DNA from: JAHEDH01 sp965364515
GTDB lineage: Bacteria > Actinomycetota > Acidimicrobiia > Spongiisociales > ZC4RG35
Assembly (NCBI GenBank): GCA_965364515.1
Contig: CBDTXZ010000165.1
Span: forward strand, 1 to 6,687
Reading direction: 5' to 3'
DNA: 6,687 bases
The position numbers and the translations under genes were made by a program. Shown here piece after piece: positions 1 to 5,800 of the stretch (position 1 is the stretch's first letter; each line of letters opens with the position of its first letter). The notes beneath the pieces are model-generated. The model was given only the letters and a program-made list of their open reading frames with translations, was not told the origin of the DNA and searched no databases.

Positions 1-27
1 GGTGCTCGCAAACCCTCCGGGCGTCAC
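1..27 (-). CDS. possible 5' end of a gene following glgX (TreY-like start?), cut by window edge
   Basis: Directly after the glgX stop codon (TAG at 30-28), a GTG at 27-25 opens a frame that stays open to the edge and reads (V/M)TPGGFAST. Malto-oligosyltrehalose synthases (TreY) often begin with a short stretch leading into an (A/S)TYRLQ motif, and glgX is often grouped with treY and treZ in Actinobacteria. A start codon abutting the glgX stop would fit a translationally coupled operon. Nine codons cannot prove a gene; no clear Shine-Dalgarno precedes the GTG, only a weak G-rich stretch. The TreY idea rests on family knowledge and context, not on a visible domain. Confidence 0.35.
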
Positions 28-2073
28 CTACCCGCGCTGCAGGACCGCCAGCACGAAACGAGGGAGCGTGACCGACCCCTTCGACAGCACGGGCTCCTTG
101 TCCGGGTCCGTGTGCAGCACGAGGGACCATCCGAGCTCACCGATCACGGCCGGTATCGAGAAGGTGATGTCGCTGTCGGATGCGTTCGCCATCAACAGGA
201 AGTCCGAGTCGGAGACGATGTCGCCGTCGTGCACGACTCTGGTTCCATCGAACGAGACGGTGACCGAGCGGGCGTAGTGCTTGCGCCAGTCGTCGATCGA
301 CTTCTTCTCGCCGGCGGGTGTGAACCACTCGACCTGTCCGGCTTCCCCGTGCTCGGGGAGCCATTCGGTGCGCCGGAACGTCGGGTGCGCCCGCCGCAGT
401 GCGACCAGTCTCGAGCAGAAGGCCAGCAGGTCGAGGTCTGCGCTCTGCCAGTCGTACCACGACACCTCGTTGTCCTGGTTGTACGCGTTGTTGTTGCCTC
501 CCTGGGAACGGCCGATCTCGTCACCGCCGAGCATCATCGGCACGCCCTGAGCGAGGAGCAGCGTCGCCATCATCGAACGCTGGCGCCTTCTCCGGAGCGT
601 CAGCACATCCGGGTCATCCGTCGGCCCTTCGACGCCCGAGTTCCACGACCGGTTGTCCGAATGTCCGTCACGATTGCGCTCACCGTTGGCTTCGTTGTGT
701 TTCTCGTTGTACGAGACGGTGTCGAGCAGGGTGAACCCGTCGTGAGCGGTGATGAGATTCACCGACGCGGTCTGGTTCCGCCCCGACGGGCCGAAGATGT
801 CCTCGCTGCCCGTCAACCTTCCGGCGAACGAGGGAAGTGCCCCTTTCGTCGAACGCCAGAAGTCACGAGTGACATCCCGGAAGGAATCGTTCCACTCGGA
901 CCAACCGTATGGGAACTCCCCGACCCGGTACCCGTGCGGCCCGACGTCCCAGGGCTCTGCGAACATCTTCACACCCGACAGCACCGGGTCCTGGCTCACG
1001 GCACCGAAGAAGGCGCCCCATGGGTCGAAATCGGAGTGGGTCCTGCCGAGCACCGTCGCCAGGTCGAAGCGGAAGCCGTCCACCCGCATCTCGGTCACCC
1101 AGTAGCGGAGGCTGTCCATGACGATCTGGAGCGACTGCGGGTTGGACATGTCGACCGTGTTCCCGGTCCCGGTCCAGTTCAGGTAGAAGGTGCGATCCGG
1201 TGCGAGCCGGTAGTAGGCGTCGTTGTCGATTCCCCGAAACGAGAGCGTCGGGCCGAGGTGGTTGCCTTCCGCCGTGTGGTTGTACACCACGTCGAGGATC
1301 ACCTCGATCCCCGCCGCGTGCAGGTGCTTGACCATCCCCTTGAACTCGCGAACCGGATCGTCGGTGGCGGCGTACTCGTTGTGAGGGGCGAAGAACCCGA
1401 TGGTGTTGTAACCCCAGTAGTTCCGCCTCCCGGATTCGATGAGGTGCTGATCCTGGACGAACTGATGCACCGGGAGCAGTTCGACGGCGGTGACGCCGAG
1501 CTTCGACAGGTGTTCGATCGTCACCGAGTGGGCGAGCCCGGCGTAGGTCCCGCGCAGCTCGGCCGGGATGTCGGGGTGCGTCTTGGTGAGGCCCTTCACG
1601 TGGGTCTCGTAGATCACCGAGTCGGCCACCGAGTGGCGGGGCGGCGTGTCGTCGCCCCAGTCGAACGCCTCGTCGACGACGACCGCCTTCATCACGTGCG
1701 GTGCCGAGTCGAGAGACGAGATCCGCTCGGAGTCGAACAGGTCGTGGCCGTAGATCGCCGGATCGCTTCCAACCGAACCGTCGAACACTCGGGCGTAGGG
1801 ATCGAGCAGCAGCTTCGCAGAGTTGCAGCGCTGGCCGATGGACGGGTTCCACGGGCCGTGCACCCGGAATCCGTACCGGGTCCCCACACCCGCTTCGGGG
1901 ACGTCTGCCTCGAAGATCCCGTCCCGGCTCCGTTCCATCGGGATGCGGGTCTCGACGTCGCCGTCGAACAGGCACAGCTCGACGGAGTCGGCGATGTCCG
2001 AACGCAACCCGAAATGCACCCCGTTCGGGGTCAGGGTCGCTCCCACCGATGATCTGGCATCCATCTGCTTCAT
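28..2073 (-). CDS. glgX: glycogen debranching enzyme GlgX (isoamylase-type, GH13)
   Basis: A 681-residue cytoplasmic GH13 enzyme that hydrolyses alpha-1,6 branch linkages of glycogen or limit dextrins and releases malto-oligosaccharides. An N-terminal CBM48-like domain (about residues 9-95, including GVHFGLRSD and VELCLFDGD) precedes the catalytic barrel. All four GH13 regions are visible: DVVYNH at 261-266; GFRFDLA at 333-339 with nucleophile D337; FAEPWD at 371-376 with acid/base E373; and TAHDGF at 442-447 with H444 and D445. The stretch from NEKHNEANGE (about 456) through GGNNNAYNQDNEVSWYDW (about 525-542) is typical of GlgX/TreX rather than of branching enzymes. Length matches the family (about 650-720). 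ATG at 2073 is chosen because the CBM48 region follows directly; Met4 (2064) is an alternative, and neither has a strong Shine-Dalgarno. It is divergent from the ABC ATPase and may lead a glycogen/trehalose operon running off the left edge. Confidence 0.95.
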   Translation of the reverse strand: MKQMDARSSVGATLTPNGVHFGLRSDIADSVELCLFDGDVETRIPMERSRDGIFEADVPEAGVGTRYGFRVHGPWNPSIGQRCNSAKLLLDPYARVFDGSVGSDPAIYGHDLFDSERISSLDSAPHVMKAVVVDEAFDWGDDTPPRHSVADSVIYETHVKGLTKTHPDIPAELRGTYAGLAHSVTIEHLSKLGVTAVELLPVHQFVQDQHLIESGRRNYWGYNTIGFFAPHNEYAATDDPVREFKGMVKHLHAAGIEVILDVVYNHTAEGNHLGPTLSFRGIDNDAYYRLAPDRTFYLNWTGTGNTVDMSNPQSLQIVMDSLRYWVTEMRVDGFRFDLATVLGRTHSDFDPWGAFFGAVSQDPVLSGVKMFAEPWDVGPHGYRVGEFPYGWSEWNDSFRDVTRDFWRSTKGALPSFAGRLTGSEDIFGPSGRNQTASVNLITAHDGFTLLDTVSYNEKHNEANGERNRDGHSDNRSWNSGVEGPTDDPDVLTLRRRRQRSMMATLLLAQGVPMMLGGDEIGRSQGGNNNAYNQDNEVSWYDWQSADLDLLAFCSRLVALRRAHPTFRRTEWLPEHGEAGQVEWFTPAGEKKSIDDWRKHYARSVTVSFDGTRVVHDGDIVSDSDFLLMANASDSDITFSIPAVIGELGWSLVLHTDPDKEPVLSKGSVTLPRFVLAVLQRG

Positions 2074-2114
2074 GATTGCACGCCGCGAGGGCGGTTCGAT
2101 ATCCGCCGAGCGGG

Positions 2115-2120
2115 TACGGT
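2115..2120 (+). promoter_or_regulatory. candidate -10 element for a leaderless ABC ATPase mRNA
   Basis: TACGGT fits the TAnnnT consensus of actinobacterial housekeeping promoters. Its last T lies seven bases before the A of the ATG at 2127, so transcription would begin on the start codon itself. No Shine-Dalgarno precedes that ATG, which agrees with a leaderless message. No good -35 is seen. A small dyad (CCGC, 3 nt, GCGG at 2103-2113) just upstream could be an operator, but it is too short to argue for. The 53-bp spacer from 2074 to 2126 must also serve divergent glgX. Confidence 0.4.
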
Positions 2121-2126
2121 CGGTTC

Positions 2127-3215
2127 ATGGCAGCCGTTGTCTTCGAGCACGTCTTCTTGGAGCTCGACGGCCGCGTCGTCCTCGACGACGTGAACCTCGA
2201 AGTGCCCGACGGCTCTCTCATTGCAGTCATCGGCCCGAGCGGGTCGGGTAAGACCAGCCTGCTTCGTCTCATCAGCGGTCTGATCGCGCCCACCTCCGGT
2301 CGCGTCACGATCGGCGACGCCCCGGTCGACCCGCGTCATCCCTGGGCGAACCGCGTTGCGATGGTCTTCCAGGACGACGCCCTCTACGAGCACATGACGG
2401 TCGGATCGAACCTGGAGTTCCCGTGGCGTGTGCAGGGATACGACCGGGAGACCGCAACCGAAGAGGCCACCGACACCGCCTCGAGGGTCGGCGTGAGGAG
2501 GCTGTGGAGACGTGTGCCCGGGACACTGTCAGGAGGACAGCGAGGTCAGGTGGCAACGGCGCGGGCGCTCAGTCGTGCGAACCCGTCGGTCGTGTTGCTC
2601 GACGAGCCCCTCGCTCAGGCGGACGCAGGGATCCGACGCCGCTTCCGACAGGAGATTCGACGGCTCCACGGCGAACTCGGTCTCACGATGCTGCTGGCGA
2701 CCAACGATCAGAGCGAGGCGATGTCGGTCGCCACCCACCTCGCCGTGCTGATGGACGGCCGCATTCGCCAGGTCGGCTCGCCTCGCAGGGTGTATTCCTC
2801 ACCGAACGATGCAGAGGTTGCCGCCTTCGTCGGGAGCCCTCCGATGAATCTGATGCCGGCCCGCGCAATCGCCGGCGAAAGCATGCTCGAGATCGGATCC
2901 GATCGGGTGCGCATGGATCCGATCGCTCACCCGATGCCCACCCGGGTGTTGGTTGGAACCTATCCCAGCGAGTTGCGCATCGCCGCACCGGGAACGGCGT
3001 TCGATCGCACGATCCACGTGACGGTCGGGCGGGTCGAAGATCTCGGCTCTGCGACGATCGCGTACTTCGGGCTCGGCCGTCACCGCGGCGTCGGATTCTC
3101 CATCGCACTCCCGCAGGAAACCCGGGTCGAAGTCGGGGACCGGCTCGAATTGACGTGGGTTGAGGCATCACTCCGGCTCTTCGATACCGCCACAGGCGAA
3201 GCCATCCCCATGTGA
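2127..3215 (+). CDS. sugar-type ABC transporter ATP-binding protein (MalK/UgpC family), divergent
   Basis: A 362-residue ATPase subunit of the CUT1 carbohydrate-importer type: an N-terminal nucleotide-binding domain (about 1-235) followed by a MalK-like TOBE/regulatory domain (about 240-355). Visible motifs are Walker A GPSGSGKTS (36-44), Q-loop Q82 in FQDD, signature LSGGQ (134-138), Walker B VVLLDE (155-160) with E160, and the family's DQSEAM stretch (194-199). Departures from the family are Asn193 at the H-loop histidine position (ATNDQ for the usual VTHDQ), Leu13 where the A-loop aromatic is expected, QRGQVATARAL after the signature, and AQAD in the D-loop. The ATG at 2127 is preferred over in-frame TTG 2076 because homology starts there and a -10 element abuts it. 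No permease or binding protein is nearby, so it may be a shared or orphan ATPase. The glgX neighbour suggests maltodextrin, trehalose or similar; the substrate is not shown by the sequence. Confidence 0.9.
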   Translation: MAAVVFEHVFLELDGRVVLDDVNLEVPDGSLIAVIGPSGSGKTSLLRLISGLIAPTSGRVTIGDAPVDPRHPWANRVAMVFQDDALYEHMTVGSNLEFPWRVQGYDRETATEEATDTASRVGVRRLWRRVPGTLSGGQRGQVATARALSRANPSVVLLDEPLAQADAGIRRRFRQEIRRLHGELGLTMLLATNDQSEAMSVATHLAVLMDGRIRQVGSPRRVYSSPNDAEVAAFVGSPPMNLMPARAIAGESMLEIGSDRVRMDPIAHPMPTRVLVGTYPSELRIAAPGTAFDRTIHVTVGRVEDLGSATIAYFGLGRHRGVGFSIALPQETRVEVGDRLELTWVEASLRLFDTATGEAIPM

Positions 3216-3266
3216 AGACGCCGGGCGGTCCTCGGAGGGAGCGATGCCTCAACCCACGGTCAACTC
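3147..3266. repeat. long inverted repeat spanning the two convergent gene ends
   Basis: The left arm (3147-3174) lies in the last codons of the ABC ATPase. The right arm (3238-3266) covers the last codons and stop of the 73-residue minus-strand gene. The core is perfect over 16 bp: CGTGGGTTGAGGCATC at 3154-3169 and its reverse complement at 3243-3258. Extending outward and inward gives 26 matches in 28/29 positions, with two mismatches and one single-base bulge. The 63-nt loop contains a smaller stem (CTTCG 3179-3183 with CGAAG 3197-3201) and the ATPase stop codon. A transcript from either side that crosses the region could fold it, so it may be a bidirectional terminator or the trace of an inverted duplication. 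There is no U-tract. Confidence 0.8.
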
Positions 3267-3470
3267 TTGAACCGTCTCCAGATGGGCGGCTTGGAGCGCC
3301 TTCGCCAGGGTGCGTTGGAACGTGGCGAGTCGACGGGAGGCCCCGTCTCCCGTCTCGGGCTCGGCGCCGTGTCCGGTGGCCTCGCGCTCGAGACGTCTCA
3401 GTGTGGCGGCGACCCCTTCCAGCAGTGTGTTCGATGCCGAGGGTCCGATGTGAACGGTCGTCTGGCGCAT
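3249..3470 (-). CDS. small helical protein of unknown function (73 aa)
   Basis: I do not recognise this protein. Support for it being real: a strong AGGAG Shine-Dalgarno seven bases before the ATG, a G/C-rich third-position pattern like its neighbours, and protein-like composition, whereas the opposite-strand frames here are Arg/Cys/Pro-rich. Two amphipathic helices are likely, at about residues 12-32 (TLLEGVAATLRRLEREAT) and 46-70 (RRLATFQRTLAKALQAAHLE), joined by a Gly/Glu/Asp-rich turn (33-45). There is no cysteine, signal peptide or membrane segment, so it is probably cytoplasmic, and a helical hairpin or dimer is plausible. It lies 106 bp downstream of the transglycosylase gene on the same strand and converges on the ABC ATPase, with 33 bp between stops. 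Its last codons (QELTVG) fall in the inverted repeat shared with the ATPase gene, so its C-terminus may derive from that duplication. Confidence 0.7.
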   Translation of the reverse strand: MRQTTVHIGPSASNTLLEGVAATLRRLEREATGHGAEPETGDGASRRLATFQRTLAKALQAAHLETVQELTVG

Positions 3471-3477
3471 GCGACTA

Positions 3478-3482
3478 CTCCT
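3478..3482 (-). promoter_or_regulatory. ribosome binding site of the 73-aa gene
   Basis: AGGAG on the minus strand with a 7-nt spacer to the ATG at 3470. It fixes the start and is the main evidence that this short frame is translated. Confidence 0.75.
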
Positions 3483-3484
3483 GT

Positions 3485-3514
3485 TCTCGCGTCGGACCCA
3501 CTCTCAGCGCGAGA
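3485..3514. repeat. 7-bp inverted repeat in the leader of the 73-aa gene
   Basis: TCTCGCG (3485-3491) and CGCGAGA (3508-3514) are perfect reverse complements separated by 16 bases, ending two bases upstream of the AGGAG site. It could be a leader hairpin affecting translation or a repressor operator. A dyad this short can arise by chance in GC-rich DNA. Confidence 0.3.
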
Positions 3515-3533
3515 TGTTTCACGGCGGTTTCCT

Positions 3534-3555
3534 GCGTGCAACCGTTCGGGCACGC
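3534..3555 (-). terminator. possible hairpin terminator after the transglycosylase gene
   Basis: On the minus strand, GCGTGC, a 10-nt loop and GCACGC form a perfect 6-bp stem that starts 21 bases past the TGA of the transglycosylase gene. No U-run follows, which is common for candidate terminators in high-GC Actinobacteria but makes the call weak. If it works, the 73-aa gene would need its own promoter in the 60 bp that remain; only a poor match (TTGCAC, 16 nt, AAACAT) is seen there. Confidence 0.3.
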
Positions 3556-3576
3556 CGTGTGAATGCCGATCATCGG

Positions 3577-4782
3577 TCAGAGATAGGAGCGGCACACCCA
3601 TGGGCGCCATGGGTCGTAGCCACGTGATCGGTAGTACTCGGCGAGCCAGGACGCGGCGATGATGTTGGCTTCTCCGTCGAAGACGGACCGATCACCTACA
3701 CCGGCTTCCACCGACGCAACTGCCCAGGTGCCCGGCATGAACTGGAACAATCCGCTGGCACCGCTGTATGGATTGACGGCGTTGGGGTCACCGTTCGATT
3801 CGCACTCGATGATCACCAGCGCATCGAGTACGAGATCGGGTGCGAAATGGACCTCGAGCAGGGGCCGCCAGCTCGCCGTCTTCGGATTGATCGGAATCGG
3901 CGGCCAGCTGGGGGTCGTGGTCGTGGTGGTGGGTTGAGATGTGGTGGTCGTCGTCGGCGCAGTGGTGGACGAGGTCGCGGCGACGGTGGTGCTGGTGGAG
4001 GCTCCGACGGTCGACGAAGTGGTCGACGGTGCGGCGGTCGTGGGGGGAGAGGTGGTCGGCGGGGGTGCCGTCGTGGTGGCGGTTGCGGCCGCCTCGGCCG
4101 CGGAGAGTCGTCGGTTGGCGCGAGTGAGATCGGCCTGGGCGGCGACGGCGGCGCGATAAGCGGTGGCGACTTCGGCGTTCGCAGCTGCGAACAACTGCTC
4201 GAGCTCTGCTGCGTCGACGTCGAGGTCCGCCTGCACCGTCTCGGTCTCCTGCGCCTGCTGCAACGTGCGGGCTCGGAGGGAGTCCACCTCGTTTCGAAAT
4301 GCGAGATACCCGTCGAGGCTCTCGAGCGTGGCCCGGCTGGTGCGGCCCAGCGTCTCCTGGGTCACCATCGCCGTCTCGATCGTCGCCGAGTCGATCACCA
4401 GCACTCCCGCCGTGCCGACGGCGTTCATGTACGCCGCCACCGCCTGCGCCTCGAAGGAGTCCCGCGTCGACTCCTGGCGGGCCTCGGCAACCGCAAGCGT
4501 GTCGTTGAGTCGCTCGAGGGACGCCGAGAACTCGGCGAGCAGCTGGGCGTTGGCCTGATAGCGATCGAGCGTCGCAAACAACCGATCCTCGATCTCGGCC
4601 CGCTCTGAGACTGCCGCGTCGACGATCTCGTAGGCCGTGTCGGCGGCGTCGGCGGCCCGCTCTGACTCCTGGCGGGCGTCGTCGACCTCGGTCTGGGCGC
4701 GAACGGGCGTCACCACGGCTATGACCGACAGGGTGAGGAGGGTGAACACGGACACGGCCAGCGCGGCCCGTCTACGTGACAT
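3577..4782 (-). CDS. exported coiled-coil protein with C-terminal lytic transglycosylase (SLT) domain
   Basis: A 401-residue secreted protein predicted to cleave peptidoglycan glycan strands. Domain order: Sec signal peptide (1-29; RRR, then a hydrophobic core, then VRA-Q); a long Glu/Ala/Arg-rich coiled coil (about 32-230) whose middle (SFEAQAVAAYMNAVG, 109-123, then a helical hairpin) resembles the N-terminal coiled coils of PcsB/CwlO/RipA-type wall hydrolases; a Thr/Pro/Ser linker (about 232-291); and an SLT-like domain (about 312-401). The last carries CESNGDPNAVNP with probable catalytic E328, then SGASGLFQFMPGTW (340-353), a strong transglycosylase signature. C327 and C397 could form a disulfide. 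The ATG at 4782 is preferred over an in-frame upstream ATG at 4842, because it starts the signal peptide and lies just after a -10 element. It is divergent from the zinc metallopeptidase. An SLT fold of the resuscitation-factor (Rpf) group is an alternative label. Confidence 0.85.
   Translation of the reverse strand: MSRRRAALAVSVFTLLTLSVIAVVTPVRAQTEVDDARQESERAADAADTAYEIVDAAVSERAEIEDRLFATLDRYQANAQLLAEFSASLERLNDTLAVAEARQESTRDSFEAQAVAAYMNAVGTAGVLVIDSATIETAMVTQETLGRTSRATLESLDGYLAFRNEVDSLRARTLQQAQETETVQADLDVDAAELEQLFAAANAEVATAYRAAVAAQADLTRANRRLSAAEAAATATTTAPPPTTSPPTTAAPSTTSSTVGASTSTTVAATSSTTAPTTTTTSQPTTTTTTPSWPPIPINPKTASWRPLLEVHFAPDLVLDALVIIECESNGDPNAVNPYSGASGLFQFMPGTWAVASVEAGVGDRSVFDGEANIIAASWLAEYYRSRGYDPWRPWVCRSYL
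3910..4089 (-). repeat. Thr/Pro/Ser low-complexity linker coding repeat
   Basis: This encodes about residues 232-291 of the transglycosylase, with runs such as TTTTTSQPTTTTTTP. The DNA is a degenerate run of ACN/GTN-type triplets, seen on the plus strand as repeated GTGGTCGTGG-like blocks. Such linkers separate wall-binding and catalytic parts, are prone to length change by slippage, and in Actinobacteria are often O-mannosylated (family knowledge, not shown here). Confidence 0.8.
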
Positions 4783-4789
4783 CTCAGAC

Positions 4790-4795
4790 ACCCTA
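4790..4795 (-). promoter_or_regulatory. candidate -10 element of the transglycosylase gene
   Basis: TAGGGT on the minus strand fits TAnnnT and ends seven bases before the ATG at 4782, so the transcript would start at or one base before the start codon (leaderless). A weak -35 (TTTCGG, 4818-4813) lies 17 bases upstream. No Shine-Dalgarno is seen for this start. Confidence 0.4.
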
Positions 4796-4823
4796 CCGTT
4801 GGTCCGGGGGCACCGAAAGCTCG

Positions 4824-4829
4824 TAGAGT
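4824..4829 (+). promoter_or_regulatory. candidate -10 element of the zinc metallopeptidase gene
   Basis: TAGAGT fits TAnnnT. A start about 7 bases downstream would give a leader of roughly 20 nt containing the AAGGGG site before TTG 4857. TTGGTC at 4799-4804 is a possible -35, but its 19-nt spacing is long. With the opposing element at 4790-4795, the 74-bp gap would hold two overlapping divergent promoters, so the two envelope genes may be co-regulated or compete for polymerase. Confidence 0.35.
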
Positions 4830-4844
4830 GTCCGTCGATCACGC

Positions 4845-4851
4845 GAAGGGG
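4845..4851 (+). promoter_or_regulatory. ribosome binding site deciding a TTG start
   Basis: GAAGGGG with a 5-nt spacer to TTG at 4857. It matters because the frame has no ATG or GTG between the upstream stop (TAG at 4824) and the conserved part of the protein, so TTG is the only reasonable start. Confidence 0.55.
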
Positions 4852-4856
4852 CGACG

Positions 4857-5777
4857 TTGGTCAGGTACAAGAAGCCGACCCAGCAGACATCGCGGATCGA
4901 GGACCGGAGGGGCCGTCCGGGCGTGCGTCGCGGTGGAGTCGCCGTCGGTGGCGGTGGCGGGCTTGCGCTCGTGCTCATCCTCGTCCTGGCGTTCTGCGGT
5001 GGCGAGGGCGGTCTCGAGTCGCTCGGGCCCGTCCTGGAGCAGCTCCAACCGCCCCCGGCACAAGGAGGCGGGGCGCCGGCGCCACTCGATCCCGCCAACG
5101 ACCCCGACGCCGAGCTCGCCGAGTATCTGGGAGCGGTGTTCACCGATGCGGAACTGGTGTGGCGCGACATCTTCGCCTCGGCCGGACTCCAGTACCGCGA
5201 CTCCACCTTCGTGCTCTTCGAAACGGCCACCGATTCGGCATGCGGAGCCGCGCTCGAGCAGATCGGGCCCCACTACTGCCCGCTCGACGAGAACGTCTAC
5301 GTCGATCTGGACTTCTTCGACCAGCTCGCCACACGGTTCGGGGCTCGTGGCGATTTCGCTCCCGCCTACGTGGTTGCGCACGAGGTTGCCCATCACGTGC
5401 AGAACGTGCTCGGGATCAGCGATCAAGTAAGAACACTGCAACAGCAGGAGCCGTCGCGGGCGAACGACTACTCGATCCGCCTCGAGTTGCAGGCCGACTG
5501 CTTTGCGGGAGTGTGGGCCTCGACGCTCTATGTGGACCCGACCGGGAGCTCCGATGTGGGTGGCGACGGGCTCATCGAACTCGACCCCGGCGAGGTGTCG
5601 GAAGCGCTCGAAGCGGCAGCAGCGGTCGGGGACGACCGCATCCAGGAGGCGACGACCGGCCGGATCGATCCCGAGAAATTCAATCACGGGACCTCTGCCC
5701 AGCGCCAAGAGTGGTTCAACCGCGGCTACTCGACAGGCGACCCCAACCAGTGCGACACGTTTGGGGCCGACCTGTGA
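4857..5777 (+). CDS. membrane-anchored neutral zinc metallopeptidase (YpfJ family, Zn_peptidase)
   Basis: A 306-residue protein of the putative neutral zinc metallopeptidase family (Pfam Zn_peptidase, E. coli YpfJ); its substrate is unknown. The N-terminus is basic (RYKK, RIEDRRGR), followed by a Gly-rich stretch and one membrane segment (about 29-48, GLALVLILVLAFC), then a Pro/Gly/Ala linker (about 65-80) and the catalytic domain. The zinc motif is HEVAHH at 175-180 (H175, E176, H179), preceded by YVVA. The conserved LELQADCFAGVW (209-220) probably supplies the third ligand E210. The conserved C-terminus is NHGTSAQRQEWFNRGYSTGD (276-295), ending in CDTF. Cys pairs 129/141 and 215/299 could be disulfides if the domain faces outward, as the charge pattern suggests. 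Length fits the family. TTG 4857 is the only usable start. It is divergent from the transglycosylase, suggesting a shared envelope role by inference only. Confidence 0.9.
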   Translation: MVRYKKPTQQTSRIEDRRGRPGVRRGGVAVGGGGGLALVLILVLAFCGGEGGLESLGPVLEQLQPPPAQGGGAPAPLDPANDPDAELAEYLGAVFTDAELVWRDIFASAGLQYRDSTFVLFETATDSACGAALEQIGPHYCPLDENVYVDLDFFDQLATRFGARGDFAPAYVVAHEVAHHVQNVLGISDQVRTLQQQEPSRANDYSIRLELQADCFAGVWASTLYVDPTGSSDVGGDGLIELDPGEVSEALEAAAAVGDDRIQEATTGRIDPEKFNHGTSAQRQEWFNRGYSTGDPNQCDTFGADL

Positions 5778-5800
5778 GACGGGTTCGCCATGCACTGCGG

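Noticed and set aside
112..2052. 646-residue plus-strand open frame opposite glgX
   Set aside because: It lies wholly antisense to a complete GlgX with all catalytic motifs. Its Val/Arg/His-rich composition is the usual mirror of GC-rich codons, and no family motif is seen.
863..2308. 481-residue minus-strand frame crossing the glgX start and entering the ABC ATPase
   Set aside because: Arg/Pro-rich out-of-frame translation overlapping two well-supported genes; no motifs.
3212..3562. Plus-strand frame of 116 codons starting with a GTGA overlap of the ABC ATPase stop
   Set aside because: The overlap looks like translational coupling, but the product is Arg/Cys/Pro-rich and the opposite-strand 73-aa gene has a strong ribosome site and better composition.
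3561..3580. GCCGAT/ATCGGT dyad at the transglycosylase stop as a terminator
   Set aside because: The arms almost touch, leaving a one-base loop that cannot form in RNA.
3910..4089. Possible CRISPR or tandem-repeat array on the plus strand (GTGGTCGTGG-like blocks)
   Set aside because: Spacing is irregular and units are degenerate triplets; it is explained by the Thr/Pro/Ser linker of the transglycosylase.
3847..4608. 253-residue Gly/Arg-rich plus-strand frame
   Set aside because: Antisense image of the Thr/Ala-rich transglycosylase gene; its glycine runs come from the complement of the Thr/Pro linker codons.
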